Notes under the pieces: generated by a model
The model's input: only the letters and a program-made list of their open reading frames with translations
Told to the model about the DNA's origin: nothing
Database searches by the model: none
Position numbers and translations under genes: made by a program
Part shown: one piece after another, positions 5,583-14,177 of the stretch
How the letters are laid out: every line of letters begins with the position of its first letter
Numbering within the stretch: the first letter of the stretch is position 1
IMG/VR virus record: IMGVR_UViG_3300035670_000224
Span: 1 to 60,564 of that record
DNA length: 60,564 nt
Direction: 5' to 3' (one strand)
Origin: a virus

Positions 5583-7298
5583 ATGGGAATGTTTACAGAC
5601 TTAATTAAAAACAGTAAACAAAGTGAAAATGAACGCTTTGAATCGAACAGAAGAGATGCTGAGAAACGCGGGCTTGATTTATTAAGTCATTTCTCAGAGA
5701 ACAATCAGTGGTTTGGTAATTACATCTTCAAGAGTTGTGGTCACTCGACCACCAGACAAATTAATAATATCCGCAACAGTAAAGGCGTACTTGTGTGTAA
5801 AGAGTGTTCTGACTTGAGAGCACAGCAATCAGAAGTATTGAGAGGTCTAGTTTGCCTTGGTGCTGCTTCCGACGGGCATATACGAAAACAAAGATACAAG
5901 GTATTAGCCTGTGGACACGAAGTTGACATTTTTAACGGTAATATGCAAAAACCGCCGTACAACTTATACCCTTGCAAAGAGTGCCTTACCGCAAGGCGGA
6001 ATAAGTTGTTAGAAACGCTGGGGATATCTGTTGTTGAAAACGGTGAACTGGGTAAAACATCTCTTCGCAGGGGGCATCTTTACCAAGAGTTTAAGTATTC
6101 TGGGTGTGGACACAGATTTTCAGCTTTGTTTACGCACCTTGAGGAAAGACCTCGTGGCTGCGTAGAGTGTAAAAAGTTAGAGAGTTCAAAATTGAACTCA
6201 GAGGTGGATACAACAGAAAATCCACGGTTAACAGGTAAGTTCAAGACAAGAGATATACCTGTCAGCCATAAAAAGATTAACGAAGCAATAGAGAAAGGTC
6301 TAACGCTTATCTCTGCTAGTAATAACCGTTGTTACGGCTACTATAGATTACCCTGCGGGCATAATTCATTCCTGCACTATGGTGCAGTCCGAAAAGCGAA
6401 AACTAACTTATTTAAATGTGAGCCTTGCTTAGATTTGAAGTTAAAGGCAGAAGCCGAGAATGTAGGTATTACTTATATTAAAGGTTTATTTGATATTAAG
6501 AAAAACTATATAAGAAATTACCAATTCCCGTGTGGTCATGTGTTACAGTTACGAACTGACAATGTTCGCACAGGGAAAATATCTTGCACAACGTGTAAAG
6601 AGGAGAAGTATAAAAGTGAAGCCACTGAAAGAGGTTTAGTATTACTTTCAGTTGGAGATAGGCAGTCCACCTATAACTACTTATTACCTTGTGGTCATAT
6701 TAAACCGACATATCTGTCATCCGTGAGGAACTACTCTTGGAAATGTAGAGAATGTCAGGAGCAAAGGTATTCCGAAGAGGCAAAAGCTGCTGGTCTTGTA
6801 ATGAACAGGAATGTGAAGAGTCATCACCATGATTATCGTAACTACACATTACCTTGCGGCTGTTCTAAAGATATAAGCATATTTTGTGTAAAGAATAAAT
6901 CCTTTGAGTGCAAAACACATCCAGATAGAAAGTTTGATTTCAGTCAACCAATATCTGTGTACTTAATTAAACTAATACTTCAAGACACTGAGGTTTTGAA
7001 ATTAGGTTATAGCAATGAACCCTCAAGACGGTTCAGGTGCTATGGTCTGGATGGTTCAGTAGAGGTCATCAAGGTTATAGAGTTCAGTAACGGACAAAAC
7101 GCTGTGGACTTAGAACGGCATTTGCACGAGAAGTACAGGCACATATCACTTAATTCTGAACAGATGTCGAACTACATGGGAAACGGTTTCACAGAGTGTT
7201 ACCCATTGGAAATGAAAGACACGTTGTTGAAAGAATTACAAGTTCTTGAAACAACATACAAAGGTACATTAAAAGAAGAAAGGAAACCTCTTGAGTGA
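5583..7298 (+). CDS. Free-standing GIY-YIG-type nuclease with seven zinc-ribbon repeats
   Basis: ATG 5583 follows TGAGGAGA. The 571-residue protein has seven tandem modules of about 55-80 residues, each with CGH (the last CGC), a spacer of about 20-25 residues, and CxxC or a degenerate form. They start near residues 52, 109, 175, 258, 317, 371 and 425. The C-terminal ~100 residues (VYLIKL, KLGYSNEPSRRF, LERHLHEKY) match the GIY-YIG/T5orf172-like nuclease fold with its Tyr, Arg and Glu. The ribbons would provide long modular DNA recognition. Its location between terS and an intron-split terL suggests a homing endonuclease acting on terL, possibly mobilising the ORF-less introns in trans. Its stop overlaps the terL start. 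Confidence 0.75.
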   Translation: MGMFTDLIKNSKQSENERFESNRRDAEKRGLDLLSHFSENNQWFGNYIFKSCGHSTTRQINNIRNSKGVLVCKECSDLRAQQSEVLRGLVCLGAASDGHIRKQRYKVLACGHEVDIFNGNMQKPPYNLYPCKECLTARRNKLLETLGISVVENGELGKTSLRRGHLYQEFKYSGCGHRFSALFTHLEERPRGCVECKKLESSKLNSEVDTTENPRLTGKFKTRDIPVSHKKINEAIEKGLTLISASNNRCYGYYRLPCGHNSFLHYGAVRKAKTNLFKCEPCLDLKLKAEAENVGITYIKGLFDIKKNYIRNYQFPCGHVLQLRTDNVRTGKISCTTCKEEKYKSEATERGLVLLSVGDRQSTYNYLLPCGHIKPTYLSSVRNYSWKCRECQEQRYSEEAKAAGLVMNRNVKSHHHDYRNYTLPCGCSKDISIFCVKNKSFECKTHPDRKFDFSQPISVYLIKLILQDTEVLKLGYSNEPSRRFRCYGLDGSVEVIKVIEFSNGQNAVDLERHLHEKYRHISLNSEQMSNYMGNGFTECYPLEMKDTLLKELQVLETTYKGTLKEERKPLE

Positions 7299-7701
7299 AC
7301 AAATCATAATCGGACCACGCTCCAAAAAGCAAGAAATGTACATCCAGAGCGAATGTGACGTAGTTGTGTTCGGTGGTGGAGCAGGCTAAAGCTGGAAAAA
7401 GTTTTCTGGGAGCAATGGATACATTGAAATACACAGAAGACCCTAAATTTAGAGCACTTGTAGTTAGAAGGTTAACCCCACAGATTCACGGTCCTGGGGG
7501 TATCTTTGAAACATTTGCAAACCTTCATAGAGAAATCTATGATACTAGATTAAAGGTCAAAAAACGTGACGGTATTTTAGAATACCCTAACGGTGGTACA
7601 ATTTCATTCCGCCACTGCCAATATGAGGACGACAAACACTCGTTCCAAGGTTGGCAGTTGAGTATGGCTTAACAGAAAGTTAATAGATGAGGCCCAACAG
7701 T
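7291..7701 (+). CDS. terL: Large terminase subunit, exon 1 (ATPase motifs; frame broken twice)
   Basis: TTG 7291 has an AGGAAA site and overlaps the upstream stop. The product begins SEQIIIGPRSKKQEMY and reaches the P-loop, VVVFGGGAG, where an in-frame TAA occurs at 7387. Removing TAAA (7387-7390) restores GGGAGAGKSF, the canonical Walker A. The frame then runs to GWQLSMA, where a second TAA sits at 7670. Removing ten bases (7670-7679) restores MALIDEAQQ, the canonical spacing to Walker B. The exon ends at T7701, defined by pairing with the intron guide. With both insertions and both introns removed, TerL is about 488 residues, normal for the family. TerL pumps DNA into the prohead and cuts the concatemer. 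Confidence 0.75.
7387..7390 (+). other. Stop-containing micro-insertion in Walker A of terL
   Basis: GGAGCAGGC-TAAA-GCTGGAAAA. The four bases begin with an in-frame TAA at a codon boundary and shift the frame by +1. Skipping only the T would also restore the frame but adds a lysine inside the P-loop. Either bypassing, frameshifting or a sequence error must be invoked, since TerL is essential. Confidence 0.6.
7670..7679 (+). other. Stop-containing 10-nt insertion before Walker B of terL
   Basis: ATGGCT-TAACAGAAAG-TTAATAGATGAG. Like the first insertion it starts with TAA at a codon boundary, is 1 modulo 3 in length, follows GGCT and ends in an AAA(G) run. Without it the protein reads MALIDEAQQ, which fits the family spacing. 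Confidence 0.6.
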
Positions 7702-7991
7702 CAATTTTGTATTAGCTGTTGTAAAATCCCTTGAATTGCTGGAATCCCCTCAGAGCCTTTAAGCTACAACAAAACTGGAAACGGTAAGTGTGAATGCGTG
7801 AAAATTAAAGGATTGGGCAATCAGCAGCTAAGACTCTGAAATGAGTAAAGTTCAACGACTATTCCGTAAGGAAGTAGTAGGAAAGTTCCTACGAAGCGGG
7901 GGAGTACGAAAGTACATGATATAGTCTATTCTAGTGCGAAAGTACTAGCAGCGAAAGCGGTTTAGTATTGACGATACTAAGCGAATAAAAG
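7702..7991 (+). ncRNA. Group I intron in terL (intron 1)
   Basis: A 290-nt self-splicing intron without an ORF. P1 is visible: exon CAACAGT pairs with the guide GCTGTTG (7735-7741) with a U-G at the 5' splice site after T7701. The conserved Q/R/S core is present: GCAATCAGCAGCTAAG, GTTCAACGACTA and GATATAGTCTA, with P7 as GACTAT/ATAGTC. The 3' end is the G at 7991. Splicing joins T7701 to TG at 7992, giving a Leu codon and DEAQQLTQSQVIYIMSRLRS, exactly the expected TerL sequence. Confidence 0.88.
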
Positions 7992-8277
7992 TGACACAAT
8001 CTCAGGTTATTTATATCATGTCTCGACTACGGTCTGAGGCAGCTATGAAACCTAAAATGCGAATGACGTGTAACCCAGCAGGTAAAGGGCATTGGTTAAC
8101 TAATTGGTTGGAGTGGTATCTACTTCCATCAGGTTTACCAGACCCCGATAAATGTGGTGTTGTAAGATACTTCACCATGAATGACAATGAAATGATATGG
8201 GGCGACACAGCTGAAGAAGTAAAAGAAAAAGTACAAGGGTGTTCTCCATTGAGTTTCACCTTTATTTCTGCAAACGT
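7992..8277 (+). CDS. terL: Large terminase subunit, exon 2
   Basis: The exon encodes TQSQVIYIMSRLRSEA, then motif III (RMTCNPAG), and continues to SPLSFTFISANV. These are the coupling region and the end of the ATPase domain. Both borders are fixed by intron base pairing and by continuity with the family sequence. The stop at 8285 belongs to intron 2. Confidence 0.85.
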
Positions 8278-8576
8278 AAATTTATAGCGTCCTGTAAGAG
8301 AAATCTTACTTGAATAACCTTGTTAACTCAGGGGAAGCCTTACCATTAGGTTGAAGGTAATCCTGAGCTTGTGTTGTTAAATATACAACCCAAGTGCAAC
8401 GACTATCGAAACCGCTCATTATGAGATAAGGGAGTAGAGTAGCTTCAAGTGAAGCGAAACGCAAGGGGTCTGATTGGTGATAGCCAAAGACCGTGATATA
8501 GTCTGGTCTTAATGGAAACATTAAGCAGCTTGAATAAAGCGAGTAGGATATTAACGAATCCTGCTGAACAAACACG
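8278..8576 (+). ncRNA. Group I intron in terL (intron 2)
   Basis: A 299-nt ORF-less intron. P1 pairs exon ACGT (ending 8277) with GCGT just inside the intron, placing U-G at the splice site. P2 is GTAAGA/TCTTAC with a GAAA-type loop. The core contains AATCCTGAGC, GTGCAACGACTATCG and GATATAGTCTGG. The intron ends at G8576 after P9-type hairpins (CTTAATG/CATTAAG; AGGAT/ATCCT). Splicing gives ANVYDNPT, the expected TerL sequence. Confidence 0.87.
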
Positions 8577-9360
8577 ATACGACAACCCAACCTTGCTACA
8601 AAGGCAGCCACAATACGTTGCATGGTTAGAAGGTCAAGACCGAGAAACCAAAGAGGCTCTTCTTTACGGGAACTGGTATGTCACAAAACAGCAGGAAAAC
8701 TACTTTAAACGCGCTTGGTGCAGGTTAATTCAAGATGTACCACCTGTTATACAATCAGTAAGAGGTTTTGACTTAGCGGGTAGTATTAAAGACGAGGTAA
8801 ACAAAGACCCTGACTATACTGCCACAGCCTTGTTGCATAAAACAAAGGATGGTAGATATGTCATTGAACACGCTGACCACATCAGAGAGAGATTTCACAC
8901 TGTAGAAGAGTGGATATTTAAATTGAGCGAAACAGACGCAGATAATGTAGTCTACGTGATTCCTGTTGATGCTGGAGCAGCGGGTAAAGCCTACGCTTCT
9001 ACACTTCAAAAGAAACTCGCAGAAAGCGGAAGAGCTTGTAGATTATTTCCAATGTCTAACAAAAGCAAGCTAGTACGTTTTAGACCTTTTGCATCAGTAG
9101 CTCAGGCTGGTTATATTGATATACTTAATTCTCAGTGGAATACTTTTTACTTTGACGAGTTAGAAAAGTTCAGCGGAGATGGTAAAACACATGACGATAT
9201 GTTAGATGCTACAGTTGCTGGATTTTGGTTTTTAAATCAAGTCCGACAACTCCCCAGCTTCACCCTCCCCGACCTCTCCCAGTCAACCTCTTTTGGCTTT
9301 CAGTCAAGCGCACTCCCAACAGAATTAACCTCTCCTTTACAACAAGGTGAGTTTTTATAA
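8577..9360 (+). CDS. terL: Large terminase subunit, exon 3 (nuclease domain)
   Basis: Begins within YDNPTLLQRQPQYVAWLEG. It carries the RNase H-like nuclease domain with acidic residues in VRGFDLAGS...DPDYTA, a DAGAAGKAY segment and a C-terminal HDDMLDA motif, which coordinate metal for cutting concatemeric DNA at packaging start and end. The ATG at 8512 lies inside intron 2 and is not a real start. The portal gene follows after 20 nt. Confidence 0.87.
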
Positions 9361-9380
9361 AATAAAAGGATAATAATTTC

Positions 9381-10847
9381 ATGGTCAGAAGAAAAGATAT
9401 TGCTAAAGCACAAGACCCTTTAGATGACAAACCAGTACCTTTTCGTTTGGGTGAAATTGGTGTAAGCGGTTCAAATATTGTTGCAAGCCTACCACAGGAC
9501 GAATTGAAAAGGGAATTAAATTTCCCTTACAATATAAAGACATTTAAACAAATGATGCTGCACCCAGCAGTTAATGCGTCTATCAGTCTTTACAAAAGTA
9601 TGCTATCAAAAGCTACTTTCAGAGTAGTCCCTGTAAAGAACGCCACAGCTAAAGAGCGCAAGCAAGCTGAGTTAATCGACGGTATGCTCAAAGACATGGA
9701 GACACCTCTTGAGGACGTTATCTCCGAAGCGTTGAGCTGCTTAGAGTACGGCTTTGCTCCAGTTGAAAAGGTATTCCGTCTTAGAGACGGTACGCAAGGG
9801 GGGGTTTATAAAGACGGTTTAATAGGGATTAAAAAACTCTCATTAAGAAACCAAGAGAGTATACTACGCTTTGAGTTTGACGAAGATGGCAACGATGTTG
9901 TCAACTTAGTGCAATCACTCTCAAAAGTACATGACCCTTTTGGACGTTACAGTAAAAGAGCTTCTGCCGATATTGTCATACCTAGAAGTAAATTCTTACT
10001 GTTCACCACAGGCAGTAACAAAGGTAGTCCTTACGGTACTTCACCTTTACGCAATGTGTACCTGCCTTGGAAATACTTACAAGCTATTGAAGAGCTAGAA
10101 GCCTCTGGTGTTGCAAAAGACCTTCAAGGCATCCCCTACATGAAGCTACCTGCTGCCTATATGTCAGAAGAGGCTTCGCCAGAGAATAAAGCATCTCTTG
10201 AGAAATTTAAGAATATCCTGAGGAATTTGCAACAAAATTCTCAGGCGGGTGTGATGCTCCCAAGCGACGTAGACCCAGAAACTAAAACCCCTTTATTTGA
10301 TATTGAGCTTCTAACCTCTGTAGGTAAGAAATCTTTTGATACTGAAAAAATAAAGGATTATTACAGGGTAATGATTTTTATTGGGTTATCAGCAGATATT
10401 CTACTAATCGGTAACACCCAAACTGGTTCGTTTGCACTTGGAGCGATTAAAAACTCCTTGACAGGGACGGCTGTAGAAGGTTATTTAAAGAACATTGTCA
10501 AAGTCTTCAATACAGACCTAATTAAGCACTTATACGAGTTAAATAACTGGGACTTGTCACGCAGATGCTCTCTTGATTTTGAGAACTTTGGGGATATTGA
10601 CCTCGACAGCTATAGTAAGGCTATTCAACGTATCGCATCGGTTGGTATATTACCAATTACATTGGATGTTGTAAATGACGTACTAGGTAAACTCGGATTA
10701 GATAATTTACCAGCAAATACAAAACTTGAGGATGTACTGTCAAGCAAGACTTCCAGAAGTGGAGATGGTATGAAGACTGCTGGCGAGGGGACTTCAACTG
10801 ACCCAGCAGGCACTGATACATCATCGATGAATGTGGAAAACGCTTAA
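9381..10847 (+). CDS. Portal protein
   Basis: The 488-residue protein directly follows terL, as portals do. It has the DUF935/Mu gp29-like layout: an N-terminal wing, EALSCLEYGFAPVEKVF near residue ~115 (the conserved 'YGfspvE' motif), a central crown/stem region and a Gly/Ser/Thr-rich disordered C-terminus (residues ~455-488). Portals form the dodecameric channel at one capsid vertex through which TerL packages DNA. ATG 9381 follows AAAAGGATAA. I am confident of the role, less so of the exact subfamily. Confidence 0.85.
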   Translation: MVRRKDIAKAQDPLDDKPVPFRLGEIGVSGSNIVASLPQDELKRELNFPYNIKTFKQMMLHPAVNASISLYKSMLSKATFRVVPVKNATAKERKQAELIDGMLKDMETPLEDVISEALSCLEYGFAPVEKVFRLRDGTQGGVYKDGLIGIKKLSLRNQESILRFEFDEDGNDVVNLVQSLSKVHDPFGRYSKRASADIVIPRSKFLLFTTGSNKGSPYGTSPLRNVYLPWKYLQAIEELEASGVAKDLQGIPYMKLPAAYMSEEASPENKASLEKFKNILRNLQQNSQAGVMLPSDVDPETKTPLFDIELLTSVGKKSFDTEKIKDYYRVMIFIGLSADILLIGNTQTGSFALGAIKNSLTGTAVEGYLKNIVKVFNTDLIKHLYELNNWDLSRRCSLDFENFGDIDLDSYSKAIQRIASVGILPITLDVVNDVLGKLGLDNLPANTKLEDVLSSKTSRSGDGMKTAGEGTSTDPAGTDTSSMNVENA

Positions 10848-10894
10848 AGGCACTGCAACAGTGCAAAATAAATAAATAATACAAGGATAATAAA

Positions 10895-11137
10895 ATGGAT
10901 ACCCCAATCTGGCCCTCTAGTTCACTGCTAACCGTCACCCCAAGTAATTCTACAATTCTGGCAAGTGTTGCTCGCCAACTTTATGTCGGAACTGGCGGGG
11001 ATGTCACTGTCCTTACAGTTGATAATCAAGTAATCCTGTTTAAAAATGTAGGAACTGCTCAAGTCATTGGACCATTCTTTGTTAAACGAGTGAATGCCAC
11101 AGGTACAACTGCTACAGATATTGTAGCATTTATTTAA
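10895..11137 (+). CDS. Spike-base-like phage structural protein (80 residues)
   Basis: The sequence ARQLYVGTGGDVTVLTVDN through RVNATGTTATDIVAFI matches the common small family related to the gene-transfer-agent 'spike base' protein (RcGTA Rcc01079 type), usually found beside tail fibre genes. The fold is a short beta barrel. It is 12 nt upstream of the large fibre gene at 11149, so it may form the attachment base for it. Ribosome site ACAAGGATAA. Confidence 0.65.
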   Translation: MDTPIWPSSSLLTVTPSNSTILASVARQLYVGTGGDVTVLTVDNQVILFKNVGTAQVIGPFFVKRVNATGTTATDIVAFI

Positions 11138-11148
11138 GCAGGACGGCT

Positions 11149-13332
11149 ATGCAGATTAGTTTAGCGATAAAAGCCCCTACACAGCCTACCACTATCCAAC
11201 GCGCTATAACTACACTTGCAGGGCTGTTTAGGTCAGGTGTACAAGGTGTATGGTATGACCCTAGTGACATTGAGCGTTATATGGCGACTGGAGAGGAGCT
11301 AGTAACGAATGGTGATGGTACAAGCATGTCAGGGTGGACAGGTTCTACGGGCTACTCTGTTGTAAGCGGTACATTAAAATGCGACGGTGTAACAACAGCG
11401 CCAAGCCTACGGCAACCAATTGGCGTCGTTCAAGGTAAAACCTACATTGTCAGGTTTACCCAGTCAGGACGAACGTCTGGGAATTGCTACCTTGTCTTAG
11501 GCGGTGCGCAACCAGCTGGCACGCCAAATCTAATTGGTGAGCAAACCTACCAGTTTGTTTTGACTTGCACAAACAGCTCAGGAACGATAGGTTTTGAAAC
11601 ACCGTCAGGGACTTTTAACGGGTCTTTTGACAACATCTCCGTCCGTGAACTACCCGCAATCGGGACAGCAACGCTATTCCAAGATAGCGCAGGCACAACG
11701 CCAGTAACAGCAGTTGAACAGTCTGTCGGATTGATGCTTGATAAAAGCAAGGGTCTGGTGCTGGGTAGTGAGCTTGCTACCCCGTTGACCACTAGCAATT
11801 GGTACGTTAGTGGTGCAGATGGCACACACATCGTTACATTTTCAAGCGGTACTTTACGCTATCAAAGTGACACAACCAGTCCTCAGCTAACCGTAGGCTG
11901 CAATGCCCTCGCTGTGGCTATTCCAGCTGGCACTTACGAATTAACAGTCGTTGTTTCAAACTATGTATCTGGCGGCGTTAAAGTCTTTGAAAATTCAGGA
12001 GCAAGTGGCTTTTTGACGGCAAATGCTTTGGGTACGTTCAAAGCAAGAATAACGGTTCTTGCGAACGCATCCCTAAATATAACCCGTGCAACAACCAATG
12101 TCGATTTAACAATTTCAAGCGTTTCATTAAAGTTACTCGCAGGCAATCACGCCACACAGCCAACTGCTATCAATAGACCAGTGCTTAGTGCTAGGGTGAA
12201 TTTGCTGACCAAGAGTGAGCAGTTTGATGATGTTTATTGGGTGAAATCCAGATGCAGCATTACACAAACAGCATCATCCTCGCCTATTGGCACATTGACT
12301 GCATGTAAAGTCACAGAAGATACCCAAAACGGTTCACATGCAGTTGTTGGCGGTAATGCCGCAATTGTTTCAGGCGTAGCATATACATATAGCGTCTACG
12401 CAAAAGCGGCAGAAAGGTCACACATAAGACTTACGTTACCGCAGTCTTTGTTTGGCGGGGTTGCAACTGATTCAGGCGCTAGATTCAATCTATCAAACGG
12501 GACATTAGAAGGCTCGGCTGACGCAAACGTAACGGCTTCAATTCAATCCGCTGGCAATGGCTGGTATCGCTGCTCAATTACTATGGCGGCTACCGTAACA
12601 GGCACATTAACCCTAGCGCGTATTTACGTGTCAACACAATCAGGCATCAGCTACTTGGGCGATGGCACATCTGGGTTATATATTTGGGGCGCGCAATTAA
12701 TTGCAACAAACAGCCTACCAAGCAATCAATACCAGCGCGTTACCACAGCCACTGACTACGACACCGTAGGCTTCAAACACTACTTAAAGTTTAACGGCAC
12801 AAACAGTGGTATGTCCACTGGCAGTATTAACTTTACTGGCACTGACAAAATGATGGTGTGTGCTGGGGTTAGGAAGTTGAGCGATGCTATTGACCAAGCA
12901 ACGATTGTTGAACTTGGTACAAATAGTAGCAGCACGGCGGGGTCGTTTGCTTTGCAATGCTCGCCAGCGTTTACTGGTAGATACAGGATGCAGCTATTTG
13001 GCAGCTCTAGGGGTGTGCGAGATACTTTGTTAAATACCTTTGCCGCACCCAATACATCTGTATTAACGATGCTGTCTGATATAGCGCAGTCTACGATTTC
13101 TCAAGAACTTATTGCCAGAGCTAACGGTGCAGTTTTAAGCATGGATAACGTACTTAGCCCAGCAGGCACGGGCAACTACGGCAACTACCCACTATACATA
13201 GGTGCCCGCGCTGGCACTTCGCTATTCTTTAACGGAAATATCCACGGTCTAATTGTTGCAGGAACCGCAGCTACACCAGCACAGATAGCGGCAGCCGAAC
13301 GTATTATCAACGACGACACAGGGGCATATTAA
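11149..13332 (+). CDS. Large tail fibre or receptor-binding protein with lectin-like domains
   Basis: 727 residues. The N-terminus contains GVWYDPSD, a motif that opens many phage fibre modules. Three carbohydrate-binding-like beta-sandwich domains follow (residues ~50-165, ~205-325, ~350-520). The C-terminal ~180 residues (KFNGTNSGMSTGSINF to QIAAAERIINDDTGAY) resemble a concanavalin-A/LamG lectin fold. The gene is richer in G+C than the late genes around it. A role in surface recognition is inferred from the domains. It is followed directly by the 13333 gene with no gap. Confidence 0.65.
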   Translation: MQISLAIKAPTQPTTIQRAITTLAGLFRSGVQGVWYDPSDIERYMATGEELVTNGDGTSMSGWTGSTGYSVVSGTLKCDGVTTAPSLRQPIGVVQGKTYIVRFTQSGRTSGNCYLVLGGAQPAGTPNLIGEQTYQFVLTCTNSSGTIGFETPSGTFNGSFDNISVRELPAIGTATLFQDSAGTTPVTAVEQSVGLMLDKSKGLVLGSELATPLTTSNWYVSGADGTHIVTFSSGTLRYQSDTTSPQLTVGCNALAVAIPAGTYELTVVVSNYVSGGVKVFENSGASGFLTANALGTFKARITVLANASLNITRATTNVDLTISSVSLKLLAGNHATQPTAINRPVLSARVNLLTKSEQFDDVYWVKSRCSITQTASSSPIGTLTACKVTEDTQNGSHAVVGGNAAIVSGVAYTYSVYAKAAERSHIRLTLPQSLFGGVATDSGARFNLSNGTLEGSADANVTASIQSAGNGWYRCSITMAATVTGTLTLARIYVSTQSGISYLGDGTSGLYIWGAQLIATNSLPSNQYQRVTTATDYDTVGFKHYLKFNGTNSGMSTGSINFTGTDKMMVCAGVRKLSDAIDQATIVELGTNSSSTAGSFALQCSPAFTGRYRMQLFGSSRGVRDTLLNTFAAPNTSVLTMLSDIAQSTISQELIARANGAVLSMDNVLSPAGTGNYGNYPLYIGARAGTSLFFNGNIHGLIVAGTAATPAQIAAAERIINDDTGAY

Positions 13333-13722
13333 ATGACACAGGTAAACCGATGTTTGATAGTCCCAGCCGCTTATGCACCCTTAGCCCGCGCTTTATGTGC
13401 GGGTATTGCAAGTGGTGAAAGTGGAGAGGGTATGCTTACTACACCACTGTCAAAAACAGGGCAATTGCCAGTCACGCACTTTATATCTGCTGGGTTGATT
13501 GACGCTGACTTTGCAGAACTACTGCCATTGACAACCTACGACGAAGACGGTGTAGCAACTACGGTAGCAGGTCAAACTAGCACCATTGTCGAACTAGCCG
13601 ATGGCTCTGTTACCCAAACCAATGTTACTGCCTTATTAAACGCAGTCAATGTGACAGAGTTAGACCCATTTACCGCGATGGGTTATCTTGGGCTACAGAT
13701 TGTGCAGGGTGATATTTTATGA
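13333..13722 (+). CDS. Hypothetical protein in fibre cluster
   Basis: A 129-residue soluble protein that starts 1 nt after the fibre stop and overlaps the following lipoprotein gene by 4 nt, so all three are translationally linked. I see no motif; a central acidic, threonine-rich segment (TYDEDGVATTVAGQTS) is beta-like. It may assist the fibre, but this is inference from position only. Confidence 0.6.
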   Translation: MTQVNRCLIVPAAYAPLARALCAGIASGESGEGMLTTPLSKTGQLPVTHFISAGLIDADFAELLPLTTYDEDGVATTVAGQTSTIVELADGSVTQTNVTALLNAVNVTELDPFTAMGYLGLQIVQGDIL

Positions 13723-14177
13723 AAGTACTTGCACTAATTTTAGCGGTTCTGATAACTACTGGCTGTGCCAGCAACCTCAAACAATCGGCTCAAGCATCCG
13801 TCGCTGCCGATGCGGCAACTACTGTGGCTGGCGTGGCATCTGGTGTGGCGGCTGAGGCAAATCCGTTGATAACTAGCCCAGCTGGGTTAGTGGCAACAGT
13901 AGCTTTGCGGTTAGTCATTATAGACAAAATCAACAAACTACCTGAAGATGAGCGAATCAACGCACTTGCATCGTTTAATTCCGTGACATGGGGTATCGCC
14001 GCTAGTAACTTAGCCATTATTGCCTTGGCATCAAATCCAATTGGTCTAGCTGTGGGACTGGTGACTGGGTTGTCAGTTTGGGAATCAACCAAGGATGAAC
14101 GATTGTTTGCAGAATCTTGCGCCTACATGAAACAGACCGACCCTACTATTAAATGCGTGTTTGGTAAAAAATCATGA
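13719..14177 (+). CDS. Lipoprotein, possible superinfection exclusion factor
   Basis: The 152-residue product starts MKVLALILAVLITTGCASN. The lipobox ITTGC gives acylated Cys at residue 17 with Ala+2, compatible with outer-membrane sorting. Long Ala/Val/Leu segments at ~28-65 and ~95-125 could insert in or lie on the membrane. Phage lipoproteins encoded next to receptor-binding genes sometimes block the phage's own receptor, as T5 Llp does. That function here is inference. The gene overlaps its neighbour by 4 nt. Confidence 0.6.
   Translation: MKVLALILAVLITTGCASNLKQSAQASVAADAATTVAGVASGVAAEANPLITSPAGLVATVALRLVIIDKINKLPEDERINALASFNSVTWGIAASNLAIIALASNPIGLAVGLVTGLSVWESTKDERLFAESCAYMKQTDPTIKCVFGKKS

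Noticed and set aside
7364-7672. Separate 102-residue protein beginning at an ATG at 7364.
   Set aside because: The ATG is out of frame within the terL P-loop region and lacks a ribosome site. The sequence from KAGKSF onward is TerL, so this is part of exon 1.
7387-7672. Classical slippery-site programmed frameshifting in terL.
   Set aside because: At GGC-TAA and GCT-TAA the P-site tRNA cannot re-pair well one base forward, and the canonical protein is recovered only by removing 4 and 10 bases, not 1.
7680-7701. Alternative 5' splice site of intron 1 at T7680, since TAATAGATGAGGCC resembles the start of T4-type introns.
   Set aside because: It would remove LIDEAQQ, the Walker B motif. The 7-bp pairing of CAACAGT with GCTGTTG fixes the site after 7701.
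8512-8576. Start of a separate large-terminase ORF at ATG 8512.
   Set aside because: These 65 nt form the P9-side hairpins of intron 2. The 5' exon pairing and ANV-YDNP continuity place the exon start at 8577.
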